From Bacteroidota bacterium (GTDB lineage: Bacteria; Bacteroidota; Bacteroidia; 2-12-FULL-35-15), in the NCBI GenBank assembly GCA_023251855.1, contig JAHEYA010000020.1, positions 1-13,378 on the forward strand: 13,378 bases of DNA, given 5' to 3'. Below, piece by piece: positions 1-8,900 of the stretch. The notes below the pieces were generated by a model. It made no database searches, had not been told where the DNA came from, and saw nothing but the letters and a program-made list of their open reading frames with translations. How positions within the stretch are numbered: the first letter of the stretch is position 1; the number at the start of each line of letters is the position of its first letter. The translations under genes and the position numbers were made by a program.

Positions 1-256
1 CGGATTTGGGTTTTTTATCCGGGAAAAATGAAATAAATTTTCCGTTTTCTTTTCCTTCAAAAAAGCTTCCTTCTTTGGCAACAATCCCGTTTTCATACCA
101 GGCAATGTATTTACCATGTTGCATTCCATCTTTGGTTTGTTGTTCACTTTTCTTTTTGGTTTGAGGGCCATCCCAATATTCTGTAACCAACTGAGCAAAG
201 GTGTTTCCGGCTATTAAAACAACAAACAACAGAAACAAATATTTTTTTATTTTCAT
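1..256 (-). CDS. YwqK/MORN-repeat family secreted protein, 3' part cut by window edge
   Basis: The first 85 codons are visible, reading from the ATG at 254-256 to the left edge; the rest lies outside the window. The protein opens with a Sec signal peptide (two Lys pairs near the start, hydrophobic core LFLLFVVLIAG, then NTFA before Gln), so it is exported. The mature part has MORN_2/YwqK-type strands (GKYIAWYENGIVAKEG, then EGKENGKFISFFPDKKP), the 'more text, more reading' pattern of alternating Gly, aromatic and Asn-Gly residues. In Bacteroidota these proteins are often annotated as 'YwqK family antitoxin'; that name is homology only and no toxin partner is visible here. It is separated from the secretion operon by a terminator at 359-385, so it is probably a separate transcript. 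Start choice is supported by the signal peptide beginning right at this ATG. Function in this organism is unknown. Confidence 0.8.
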   Translation of the reverse strand, partial: MKIKKYLFLLFVVLIAGNTFAQLVTEYWDGPQTKKKSEQQTKDGMQHGKYIAWYENGIVAKEGSFFEGKENGKFISFFPDKKPKS

Positions 257-299
257 GATTTATTTTGGTTACAAAAATTTAATAACAGTTGTAAGAAAA

Positions 300-307
300 C
301 AAAAATA
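300..307 (-). promoter_or_regulatory. possible Bacteroidota -7 element (TATTTTTG)
   Basis: On the minus strand these bases read TATTTTTG, which fits the Bacteroidota housekeeping -7 consensus TAnnTTTG, 43 bases before the ATG of the YwqK-like gene. No TTTG -33 element is seen at the usual spacing, and the region is very AT-rich, so a chance match is quite possible. Confidence 0.3.
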
Positions 308-339
308 CAAAAACATAAAGTAAAAATTTGTGATAATTT

Positions 340-352
340 TAATTGCGAATTA
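340..352. repeat. 13-bp palindrome TAATTGCGAATTA, copy 1
   Basis: Five-base arms TAATT/AATTA flank a GCG centre. The identical 13-mer occurs again at 11915-11927 just before the cargo gene start. Here it lies between the terminator of the secretion operon and the YwqK-like gene, 83 bases upstream of that gene's ATG. It could be an operator or chance; two copies cannot decide. Confidence 0.4.
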
Positions 353-358
353 TAAAAC

Positions 359-385
359 AAAAAAAATCCCGGGCTTCCCAGGATT
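359..385 (-). terminator. intrinsic terminator of the cargo-barrel-anchor operon
   Basis: On the minus strand the arm AATCCTGGG is followed by a 3-base loop (AAG) and the complementary arm CCCGGGATT, giving a 9-bp stem with one T-G wobble. A run of eight T follows, with two bases shared with the end of the stem. It begins 26 bases after the TAG stop of anchor A (412-414). It is the only convincing intrinsic terminator in the window and marks the 3' end of the operon. Confidence 0.9.
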
Positions 386-411
386 CTTTTATTCATAAAG
401 GTGTTTTAGTA

Positions 412-3400
412 CTATTGATCGAAATAATAATCCAATAATTCAGCAATTGAGTTAGAGTCATCTTTTTTCTCTCCTGGTTTTGCAGGGACATCTTCATCTA
501 AAAAGCTATCAATTACACGAAGAATTTCATCATATGAAATTGTTCCATTATTATCTTTATCATACTTCTTAAATCGCTCAGGCATTGGTTTTAAAACGAC
601 TGCTTTTTTAATTCCGGAACTGTCTGTTACAACCAAGCCGGTTGAATCAGATCTTATAACTGTTGAAACTGAATCCGTATTTACAATGGTCTGCCCCTCT
701 GTAGCTGTAGGATAAACAGCTTCCTCCTTTTTAATCGGAGCTGCAACACTATCTTTTACCGGAGGTTTTTCTTTAACCTCTTCCGGCTTGAGCACTTTGT
801 TTAGCTCGGTTCTGGTAGAATCCATAGCCATTAAAAGTTCTTCGTAAGAAATAGTACCGTTATTATCTTTATCATATTTTTTCAACCGTTCTGATAAAGG
901 AGGTTTTTTAGGCTCCTCAACAACAGGCTCTTTCTTTTCCACAACAGGGGCTTTCTCCTTTTTAATTGGAACAACTATAGCATCTTTAATTCGTTTTTCT
1001 TCTAAAATTTTTTCGGATTCCAAATCAACTTTAAGCACGGTAAGTTCTACCCGGTTATTTTGTTTACGTCCTTCTTCTGTACCACTTGCTGCTATTGGTT
1101 GAGTTGATCCATATCCTTTGTATTTCAAACGTTTTTTATCTCCGCCATTTTGAATAATAGAATCCATAACAGTTTTTGCTCTTTGTTCAGAAAGTTTTTG
1201 ATCGTTTTTAGCAGAACCGGTACTATCTGTATATGCTGCTATTTCAAGCTGTAGAGAAACTGTTTCTTTCATCAGTTTAGCAACCTGTTTTAATTCCTGA
1301 ACAGACTCTTTTCCCAAGCCGGCTTTATTCAGATCAAAGAAAACATTATAGAGCGGGAATTTTTTCCCATCTTCAACTTTTCTCAAAACAACCTCTTTCA
1401 AATCCAGTTCATAACCAACCGAATCAGGAATTACAATTCTTTTAGATTGAAAAAAATATCCGAATTTGCCAAAAACTATTTCGTAGGTCATCCCATAAGG
1501 CACTGCAGATATAGTATATCCCGTGGTATCCGTTATAGGCTTTGCAAGCACTGCACTGCTAATATCATCAACAAATTTGATCTGAACCCCGGTTATCGGA
1601 AATCCCCTTTCATCAAGCACAGTACTGGAAACAAAAGCACTGTTTGATTCCAATTCAATATCCTTTGAAATTTTCTGATACCCTGTTTTATAAGGTATAT
1701 CCAAAGATTCTTTCTGGGTAGTATAACCGTAAGCAGAGTATGTGATCTCATATTTTTTTCCCGAATATAACTGAATAAAATATTTACCATTTTCTCTACT
1801 GGACATAAGAGTATCAATAACCTGGCCTGTAGTTGCGTTTTTAATAACGATCATTGCACTAACAGGTCTTTTATTTTTATTTACGATCCGCCCCTTCAAT
1901 AATGTTGAATTTCTTTTCAAAATATCTTCTGAAAATTCAATACCGTATATATCCAGATCATCTAATTTTTCAACCTTTGAGGAAGCATAGTGTGCACTTT
2001 TTCCATCTGCACTTAAAGTAAAATAAACATCATTACCATATGTATTTACCGGTAAACCAAAATTTTCAGATTTGCTCCATTTCTGGGTTGTTTCATCAAA
2101 GGTGGTCATAAAAATATCGTATCTTCCAATAGAGTTATGCCCTTTAGAACTATAGAACAAGGTGTTCCCTCCCGGATGCATAAATACACTTTCTTCATCC
2201 TCAGGGGTATTCACATTAGGCCCCATATTTATTGCTTCTCCATATATTCCATCTTCCTCCTGTACAGCATACCAAATATCTTTACCTCCTAATCCTCCTT
2301 TTCTGTCACTCACAAAATAAACTGTTTTTCCATCCGGTGAAATACTTGCAGAAGTTTCATTATCATCGCTATTGATTGGTTTTGATAATGCTCTAACGGG
2401 GGCTGTCCATTCTTTTCCATAAATTAAATGCTCAAAAATATCTCCGTTTGCACTAACTTCCGGACTGCAATGGTAAACAAGCATTTGCTGTCCATCATTT
2501 GGCAGTGCTACAGCAGAGTTATTGATATTTGGAAGATTAACCGTTTCTTCCAACATTTTGGGCTCTTGCCATTTTTCATTTTTATCATCGTAATAGGTAA
2601 CATAAATGTTTTCAAGACCCTCTTTGCCTTTCTTCATGTTTTTTTCATTCAATGGTCTTCTTGATGTGAAAGTCATTGTGTGATTATCAGCAGATACCAG
2701 TGGAGCATAATCTGCAAATGGAGAATTTACAAGTTTTCCTATATTTTTAATTTCTGTTTTTATCTGTTCATTGGATGGCTCAGTATTTTCATCAGGCTTT
2801 TCTAGAATCAAAGCTGTTTCCGTTTGTCCCTCCTCCAACTTTTCAGGATTTAAAGCTACTGCTTTCAAACGTTTTGTTTCAGCAATTTGCTCTGCAGCCA
2901 AATCAACCTTAATTATTTTAAGTTCAATTCTGTTGTTTGTCTGGCGCCCTTCTTCTGTAAAATTAATTGTCAGAGGCTGTGCAGGCCCCAATCCTACATA
3001 TTTAATGCGGTTTCTATCACACCCTTTTAGAACAAGATTGTCAACCACCGCCTTAGCTCGTTGTTCCGAAATCTGTTTTTTATACATGATAGCTCCAACA
3101 TTATCAGTATGACCAGATATTTCAATTTGAAGTGTTGCCATCTCACTCATTAACTTTACAACACGTTGCAACTCTAATACAGATTCCTTACGAAGCACAG
3201 GTTGGGTTGCGTCAAAAAAGATAGAATTAAGAACCATTTTTTTTCCCACATCTACTTTTTGTAATGTTATATCCTTCAATTCTTTTTCATATCCAACAGA
3301 GTCTGGAACAGGCGTATTTACCGATTGAAACATGTAACCTGCTTTACTGAAAACAACATCATAGGTTTTTCCAAAAGGTACCGAAACAAGTGAATATCCT

Positions 3401-5916
3401 GCACTATTACTTTTAGGTTTTGCAACAAGCTGGTTGGTGGCCTTATCAACTATTTCTATTGTTACGTTGCTGATCGGATTTCCCTTTTCATCCAACACAC
3501 GACTGGAGATAAATGCATTTTTTGATTCAAGAACAATGTCTTTAAAAATTTCTTCTGAAGCTGATTTATAAGGAATATCAATAGATTCCACATATGGATT
3601 GTACCCATATGCTGATACTTTAATTTCGTATTTTTTACCGGGAGGAAGTGAAATAAAATACTGTCCTGTAGTTTTATTTGATTTGATAGGCTCACTTATT
3701 TTCCCTGTAATCTTATTTTTTATAGTAATTGTTGCACCAACCGAATTTCCATTTTTATTGATCACTCTTCCTTGAAGCAATACGATATTTGCTTTCATAA
3801 TATCTTCAAAAAAGGTGATACTGTAAATATCTAATCCCCCAATCCCTCCTGATCTGGATGATGCATAATATCCTATTTTCCCGCTCCCATCCAAAACAAA
3901 AGAAATATCATCTTCTGCACTATTGATAGGCATACCCATACTTTCGGCTTTCGACCATTTTTTTGTTATTTCATCATATACTGATTTAAAAACATCATAA
4001 CCTCCCATAGAGTTATGTCCTTTTGAACTAAAGAAAATTGCATTTCCACTTGGATGAATAAATACACTTTCTTCATCTTCAGCACTATTGATGGATTCGC
4101 CCATATTAACCGCATTACCCCATTTTCCCTGGTCATCCAGAGTGCTATACCAAATATCTTTGCCTCCAAGTCCTCCTTTACGGTCACTCACAAAATAAAT
4201 AGTTTTTCCATCGGGTGAAATGTTTGCCGCTGTTTCATTATCTTCACTATTGATAGGTTCAGGCAATACTATTGGCTCCGACCACTCTTCAGTATATAAT
4301 TGAGATTCAAAAATATCTCCATTTGAATTCAGATCAGTGCCGGCATGATACATTAACATTTGTTGTCCATCACTGGATAATGCCATTGCCGAATTATTCA
4401 CATCCGGAAGATTAATAGCGGACCCTAGCATTCTAGGTTCTAACCATTTTTCATTTTTATCATCAAAGTAGGATACAAATACTTTTTCAAGACCTTCTTT
4501 AGCTTTCTGCACATCTTTTTTTGAAGAAGGTCTGCGAGAGGTAAAGATGATTGTATGAGCATCAACAGAAACAAGTGGTGTATAATCAGCAAAAGATGAG
4601 TTTATTTGGCGTCCCATATTTTTTATTTCCATTTTTATTGAATGGACTGCCGGAATGCGAGGCTCCTCAACTTTAACTAAGGGTTCAACAGGTTCTTGGT
4701 TTTGTGCAATCTTACTCGAATCAACATTTTCCGGCTGTTTTACAACTGTTCCAGTTGTATCTTTTACTTGTTCATTCTGCCCAACAGCAGTTGAATCTTT
4801 CGTTTCGGCTGTTTTCACAGCCACTGCAGTAGTATCTTTCCTTTCCTCAGGAGATGCCAAATTAGTAGAATCAGCACTCTTTGCAACTGCAACGGTTGTG
4901 TCTTTAATTACCTTGGTTTCTTTAACAGGTTCCGCCTTAGTAGTGTGAGTGTTTTTTTTGTTTTTGGGTTCTTTAACAATAGGGTGATAAATGTATTCAT
5001 GCTGACCTGTATTGGCAGCCTTTTCCTTTTTTTTAGGAACAATTGCTACCGTAGTATCTTTCACCTCTTCTTTTGGAACACCTGAAACCGCAGCAGAAGT
5101 GGTGTCTTTGGTTTCTACCACCTCTTCCACTTTTTCTACAATAGTATCCGCTTTTAAAACCTTTAGCTCTACCCTGCTATTTTGCTGACGGCCTTTTTCT
5201 GTATTATTATTTGCAAAAGGCTGACTAGAACCATAACCCTTAAAAGTCAAGCGACTTTTATCACAACCTTTACTAATAAGATTGTCCATTACTGCTTTTC
5301 CTTTTTGTTCAGAAAATTGCCGGTTATAATTTACAGAACCTACATTGTCGGTATGGCCTGATACTTCTATACTAAGAGAAGGGATATCCGTCATCAGTTT
5401 TACAATGCGATCCAACTCCATTTGAGATTCTTTTCGAATTACGGATTGATTTTTTTCAAATGTAATACCATTGAGAACAATTTTTTTCCCAACTTCCACT
5501 TTAAATAACACTATATCTTTTAGATTTTTTTGATAGCCGGCAGAATCCGGAATTACCACAACTATGGATTGAAACAAATAGTTTGGTTTGCTAAAAACAA
5601 CAGTGTATTTTTTTCCAAGTGGAACCTGGATGGCGGAAGTTCCGTTGTTTTCATTCTGTGTAGTTGAGATTACCAAATTGGTACTATCTTCAATAATTTC
5701 TATCTGAACATTTTTGAGTGGATTTCTTTTGTTATCAACTATCCTGCTGGAGATAAGGGCAATTTTTTTCTCTTCAACCTTTTTCTCTTCAACTTTTTTT
5801 TCAACAACAGTCTTGTTTTTAGATTCAGCTGTTTTATTTTTCTTTATCGGGGCTTTTTGCTGGGCACAAAGGAATAAGAATAGTGTACAAAAAAAAGTGG
5901 TAAAAAATACTTTCAT
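412..5916 (-). CDS. Anchor A: giant multi-domain OmpA/PD40/CpD protein with two EF-hands (PorE-like)
   Basis: 1834 aa, predicted periplasmic. Domain order by residue: signal peptide 1-18 (cleavage before Gln19); Lys/Glu linker 19-51; CpD (carboxypeptidase-regulatory-like) 52-140; OmpA-like 142-256; KDTT-rich linker 257-425; five-bladed PD40 propeller 428-711; CpD 712-797; CpD 798-889; OmpA-like 890-1004; linker; propeller 1061-1337; CpD 1338-1424; CpD 1425-1513; OmpA-like 1515-1630; linker; EF-hand loops 1682-1693 and 1786-1797. The peptidoglycan-binding Asp...Arg pair of OmpA domains is visible as D938/R953 and D1564/R1579, but the first domain has D190/K205. PorE-type T9SS proteins combine PD40, CpD and OmpA once each; having three OmpA domains in one chain is unusual. 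There is no TPR region and no lipobox (LFLC). The gene follows anchor B by 37 bp and the barrel and cargo genes, which supports a role in tethering a T9SS-associated barrel to the cell wall. That role is inferred. Some of its parts are highly repetitive, so assembly should be checked. Confidence 0.9.
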   Translation of the reverse strand: MKVFFTTFFCTLFLFLCAQQKAPIKKNKTAESKNKTVVEKKVEEKKVEEKKIALISSRIVDNKRNPLKNVQIEIIEDSTNLVISTTQNENNGTSAIQVPLGKKYTVVFSKPNYLFQSIVVVIPDSAGYQKNLKDIVLFKVEVGKKIVLNGITFEKNQSVIRKESQMELDRIVKLMTDIPSLSIEVSGHTDNVGSVNYNRQFSEQKGKAVMDNLISKGCDKSRLTFKGYGSSQPFANNNTEKGRQQNSRVELKVLKADTIVEKVEEVVETKDTTSAAVSGVPKEEVKDTTVAIVPKKKEKAANTGQHEYIYHPIVKEPKNKKNTHTTKAEPVKETKVIKDTTVAVAKSADSTNLASPEERKDTTAVAVKTAETKDSTAVGQNEQVKDTTGTVVKQPENVDSSKIAQNQEPVEPLVKVEEPRIPAVHSIKMEIKNMGRQINSSFADYTPLVSVDAHTIIFTSRRPSSKKDVQKAKEGLEKVFVSYFDDKNEKWLEPRMLGSAINLPDVNNSAMALSSDGQQMLMYHAGTDLNSNGDIFESQLYTEEWSEPIVLPEPINSEDNETAANISPDGKTIYFVSDRKGGLGGKDIWYSTLDDQGKWGNAVNMGESINSAEDEESVFIHPSGNAIFFSSKGHNSMGGYDVFKSVYDEITKKWSKAESMGMPINSAEDDISFVLDGSGKIGYYASSRSGGIGGLDIYSITFFEDIMKANIVLLQGRVINKNGNSVGATITIKNKITGKISEPIKSNKTTGQYFISLPPGKKYEIKVSAYGYNPYVESIDIPYKSASEEIFKDIVLESKNAFISSRVLDEKGNPISNVTIEIVDKATNQLVAKPKSNSAGYSLVSVPFGKTYDVVFSKAGYMFQSVNTPVPDSVGYEKELKDITLQKVDVGKKMVLNSIFFDATQPVLRKESVLELQRVVKLMSEMATLQIEISGHTDNVGAIMYKKQISEQRAKAVVDNLVLKGCDRNRIKYVGLGPAQPLTINFTEEGRQTNNRIELKIIKVDLAAEQIAETKRLKAVALNPEKLEEGQTETALILEKPDENTEPSNEQIKTEIKNIGKLVNSPFADYAPLVSADNHTMTFTSRRPLNEKNMKKGKEGLENIYVTYYDDKNEKWQEPKMLEETVNLPNINNSAVALPNDGQQMLVYHCSPEVSANGDIFEHLIYGKEWTAPVRALSKPINSDDNETSASISPDGKTVYFVSDRKGGLGGKDIWYAVQEEDGIYGEAINMGPNVNTPEDEESVFMHPGGNTLFYSSKGHNSIGRYDIFMTTFDETTQKWSKSENFGLPVNTYGNDVYFTLSADGKSAHYASSKVEKLDDLDIYGIEFSEDILKRNSTLLKGRIVNKNKRPVSAMIVIKNATTGQVIDTLMSSRENGKYFIQLYSGKKYEITYSAYGYTTQKESLDIPYKTGYQKISKDIELESNSAFVSSTVLDERGFPITGVQIKFVDDISSAVLAKPITDTTGYTISAVPYGMTYEIVFGKFGYFFQSKRIVIPDSVGYELDLKEVVLRKVEDGKKFPLYNVFFDLNKAGLGKESVQELKQVAKLMKETVSLQLEIAAYTDSTGSAKNDQKLSEQRAKTVMDSIIQNGGDKKRLKYKGYGSTQPIAASGTEEGRKQNNRVELTVLKVDLESEKILEEKRIKDAIVVPIKKEKAPVVEKKEPVVEEPKKPPLSERLKKYDKDNNGTISYEELLMAMDSTRTELNKVLKPEEVKEKPPVKDSVAAPIKKEEAVYPTATEGQTIVNTDSVSTVIRSDSTGLVVTDSSGIKKAVVLKPMPERFKKYDKDNNGTISYDEILRVIDSFLDEDVPAKPGEKKDDSNSIAELLDYYFDQ
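526..561 (-). repeat. EF-hand loop 2 of anchor A (residues 1786-1797)
   Basis: Encodes DKDNNGTISYDE, a canonical 12-residue calcium loop with D1, D3, N5, T7, S9 and E12, preceded by an ERFKKY helix. It is the second copy of the loop at 838-873 and differs in one loop residue (Asp for Glu at position 11). Confidence 0.85.
838..873 (-). repeat. EF-hand loop 1 of anchor A (residues 1682-1693)
   Basis: Encodes DKDNNGTISYEE, with all canonical Ca2+ ligands (positions 1, 3, 5, 7, 9, 12) and the invariant Gly6, after an ERLKKY helix. The two loops are separated by about 90 residues of Pro/Val/Asp-rich linker instead of being packed as a normal EF-hand pair. Confidence 0.85.
1027..2736 (-). repeat. 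Anchor repeat unit 4: PD40-CpD1-CpD2-OmpA (anchor A 1061-1630)
   Basis: Last copy of the four-domain unit. Propeller blades are seen as SPFADYAPLVSADNHT, NNSAVALPNDGQQMLVYH, SISPDGKTVYFVSDRKGG, EESVFMHPGGNTLFYSSKGH and NDVYFTLSADGKSAHYASSK. Blade 5 has lost the Gly-Gly turn (VEKLDDLDIY), and the OmpA core reads AAYTDSTG instead of SGHTDNVG, so this is the most divergent copy, although D1564 and R1579 are kept. Confidence 0.8.
2905..4635 (-). repeat. Anchor repeat unit 3: PD40-CpD1-CpD2-OmpA (anchor A 428-1004)
   Basis: Complete copy. The propeller has the hallmark SDRKGGLGGKDIW (4150-4188) and SSKGHNSMGGYDVF blades. CpD1 starts at LLQGRVINKNGNSV and CpD2 at NAFISSRVLDEKGNP. The OmpA domain follows CpD2 directly, without the long helical linker seen in unit 1. 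Confidence 0.8.
4753..5109 (-). repeat. KDTT linker repeats in anchor A (residues 270-388)
   Basis: Six irregular copies of K-D-(T/S)-T followed by Ala/Val residues begin at residues 270, 286, 338, 360, 373 (as KDST) and 385. The linker joins the first OmpA domain to the first propeller of anchor A. It is low-complexity, rich in Thr, Lys, Glu and Val and without predicted fold, so it probably acts as an extended spacer. Confidence 0.75.
5149..5763 (-). repeat. Anchor repeat unit 2, second half: CpD2-OmpA (anchor A 52-256)
   Basis: Begins at IALISSRIVDNKRNP, which matches the CpD2 starts of units 1, 3 and 4 (NAFIFSRVLDEKG and relatives). The propeller and CpD1 that precede CpD2 in the complete units are missing from this protein and are instead found at the very end of anchor B. 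The OmpA domain keeps D190 but has Lys205 where the other copies have Arg. Confidence 0.8.
5764..5805 (-). repeat. VEEKK tandem repeats at the N-terminus of anchor A
   Basis: Residues 38-51 read VEKK, VEEKK, VEEKK, encoded by a short tandem repeat of about 15 bp. This charged spacer sits between the signal peptide and the first CpD domain, at the place where a propeller plus CpD1 would be expected. Such repeats are prone to slippage, so copy number may vary between strains. Confidence 0.75.
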
Positions 5917-5953
5917 GTGTTTCTATATTTCTTTGTTGCTGCTCTGAAAGAGA

Positions 5954-8900
5954 TTATTTTACCTCCAGAAGAATATCTTTTACAATTTCCCCATAGCTTG
6001 TTTTGTAGGGAATATCAATAGATTCCGTATAGGTGGAGTAACCATTGGAAGAAACTTCTATCTCATACTTTTTGCCCGGGGGAAGTGAAACTAAATATTT
6101 TCCTGTTGATTTGTTTGATTTGAAAGTCCCTATTAATTTTCCTGTTAATTTGTTTTTTATTGAGATCAATGATTCTACAGAGGTTCCGTCTTTAGCAACA
6201 ACACGCCCTTTCAGCAGGGTACTGTTCCTTTTAGTAAGGTCCTCATTAAATGTAACATTATAAATATCTAAATCTCCAGGGCCACCTTGTCCGCCAAATT
6301 TAGATGATGCGTAAAACCCGGTCTTTCCGTTAGCTTCCAAAGTAAAATAAATGTCATCACCAACTGTATTTATCGGGCTACCAAGGTTTTCTGCTTTAGA
6401 CCATATTCTTGTCGTTTCATCAAACACAGACATAAAAATGTCGTAACCACCTTTTGAATCATGTCCTTTAGAACTAAAGAAAAGTGCATTTCCACTTGGA
6501 TGAATAAACACCCCTTCTTCATCATCAGCAGTGTTTATAGAAACCCCCATATTTACAGGTTCTCCCCAGTTTTTATTTTCATCTTGAGTACAGAACCAAA
6601 TATCTCTTCCTCCGAATCCCCCTTTTCGGTCACTCACAAAATAAATTGTTCTTCCATCAGGAGAAATACTTGCAGAAGTTTCATTATCCTCGCTATTTAT
6701 TGGCGGTGGTAATCTCATAGGCTCTGACCATTCATCACCAGATAAAGTAGACTCAAGAATATCACCATTTGAATTTATTGCATTGCCACCACGGTACAAA
6801 AGCATCCACTGGCCATCGTTTGACAATGCTATTGCTGAATTATCAATACCTGCCGTATTAATTGTTGACCCTAAAGGAAGTGTTACTAACCATTTTTTAT
6901 TTTTACTATCATAATAAGTAGCGTAAACATTTTCAGGACCGTTTTTACCTTTTTCAATATCTTTTTGAGCAAGTGGTCTCTGTGATGTAAAGATCATGGT
7001 ATTGCCGTCAGCTGATATCAAAGGGGCATAATCAGGAAATGGAGAGTTTACGGCCATTCCTATATTACTGATCTGCATCTTATCTGAAGAGCTTTCTTCC
7101 TTTCTCATATCCGCTATAGTTGAAGTATTTAAATTCGGTGACCAATTCGTACCATTTGTTTCTTTTTTAGCAACTGTTGTTACATTATTTGTTTCCTTAT
7201 TAACTTCATTCACAACTGCATTAATAACCTCTTCCTTTTTAACAACAACAACTTCTTCTTTCTTTGCTTGAGTAACAGGTGCTTCTTCTTTTTTTATAGG
7301 AGGAAGAACAACATCCGGTTTTGTTTTTGTTTCAACTGCTTCCTGTAGGGTTGACCCATCCACATTTAGCACTTTGATCTCTGTTCTGCGATTCAACTGA
7401 CGACCTTGTTCAGTTGCATTGCTTGCAATAGGCTGGGTTTCTCCATAGCCTTTATATGAAATACGTTTCTTATCAACATTATTATCTGTTAGGTAATTTG
7501 CAACTGTTTTAGCTCTTTTCAGTGAAACTTTTCTATTATTTCTTCTGGTACCCACATTATCTGTATGTCCTGATATTTCAATAGGAAGTGCCCCTATTTC
7601 ATTTACCAGCTTAATTGCGCGTTCCAATTCTACAAGAGATTCTTTTTGAGGTTTTGATTTATTGAAATCAAATAAGATGTCGTTCAGAATAATTTTTTCA
7701 CCCGCTTTCATTTTCCGTGTAACAACAATTTCTTTTGGCTCCTTTTCAGCTACAGCAGCAGTTTTAGCCTTTTCATTTTTCTTTGCCTTAGCTTCTTTCT
7801 TAGCCTCTTTTTCGGCTGCAGCAATTGCTGCGACCTGAGCCTTTTTTTCTTTTTTAGAAAGCTCTTCTTTTTTTACTTCTTTAACTGGTTCTTTTTCCTC
7901 AACAACAGATGAAACCAGGTTTGTTACATTTTGCTTTACTACGGACTCTTTTGTTATTTCTTTTTGAGAGCTTTCTGTTACCAAAGAATCATTGGCTGCC
8001 GCATTCGATCTTAATACAATGTCTTTTAAATCTCTTTCATATCCAGCAGAATCTGGAACCACCACAGTTATCATTTGAAAAGAATACCCTGCCTTACTGA
8101 AAACTATATCATAGGTTTTGCCCGGAGGAACAGGGATAAGTGAGTGTCCGGCACTGTTAGTTTCGGATTTTTCAAGCATCCGTTTGGTACCTTTTTCAGT
8201 TGCTTCTATCATTACATTGGTAATAGGAGTACCTTTTTCATCGAGCACCCTGCTAAAAATAAAAGCATTTTTTGAATCCAGTACAATATCTTTAACTATC
8301 TCACCATATCCGATTTTATAAGGTATATCAAAGGATTCAGTATAAGTAGAATAACCATTTGCATTGATCTCGATTTCATACTTTTTTCCGGCAGGAAGTG
8401 AAACTAAGTATTTTCCGGAAGCTTTATTTGACTTAAAAGTACCGACTAACTTTCCTGTTGCTTTATTTGTAATATCAATTATTGATTCTACTGAACTTCT
8501 GTTTTTATTAACAACCCGACCCTTCAGCAGGACAATATTTTTTTTCATTATATCCTCAGAGAAGGAGATATTGTATATATCCAAATCTCCCAATCCACCG
8601 GGTTTGGAAGAGGCATAATACCCTGTTTTTCCATTGGCTTGGAGAACAAAATAAATATCATTATCCGGTGTGTTGATAGGAGAGCCTAAGTTTTCTGCTT
8701 TGGTCCACGTTTTAGTAGTTTCATCGTAAACCGACATAAAAATATCATACCCACCCATAGAATTGTGACCTTTTGAACTGAAGAAAATAGCCCCGCCATT
8801 AGGATGAATAAACACACCTTCTTCATCTTTATCTGTATTAATTGAAGGTCCCATATTTATTGCCTCACCCAATGCTCCATTTTCATCTTGTGTACAATAC

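Noticed and set aside
2771..3112. Open frame of 113 codons on the plus strand
   Set aside because: It lies wholly inside anchor A, has no recognisable domain or leader, and is explained as an antisense shadow. The same holds for the other plus-strand frames inside 412-11911, including 1447-1647, 4655-4948 and 11588-11917.
5863..5916. Anchor A as a lipoprotein because of Cys17
   Set aside because: The residues before the Cys are LFL; a lipobox needs Gly, Ala or Ser just before Cys. Cleavage before Gln19 by signal peptidase I is more likely.
5917..5953. Anchors A and B as one gene broken by a frameshift or premature stop
   Set aside because: Anchor A begins with its own full signal peptide and ATG, and B ends cleanly at a domain boundary with an untranslatable spacer between, so these are two real genes.
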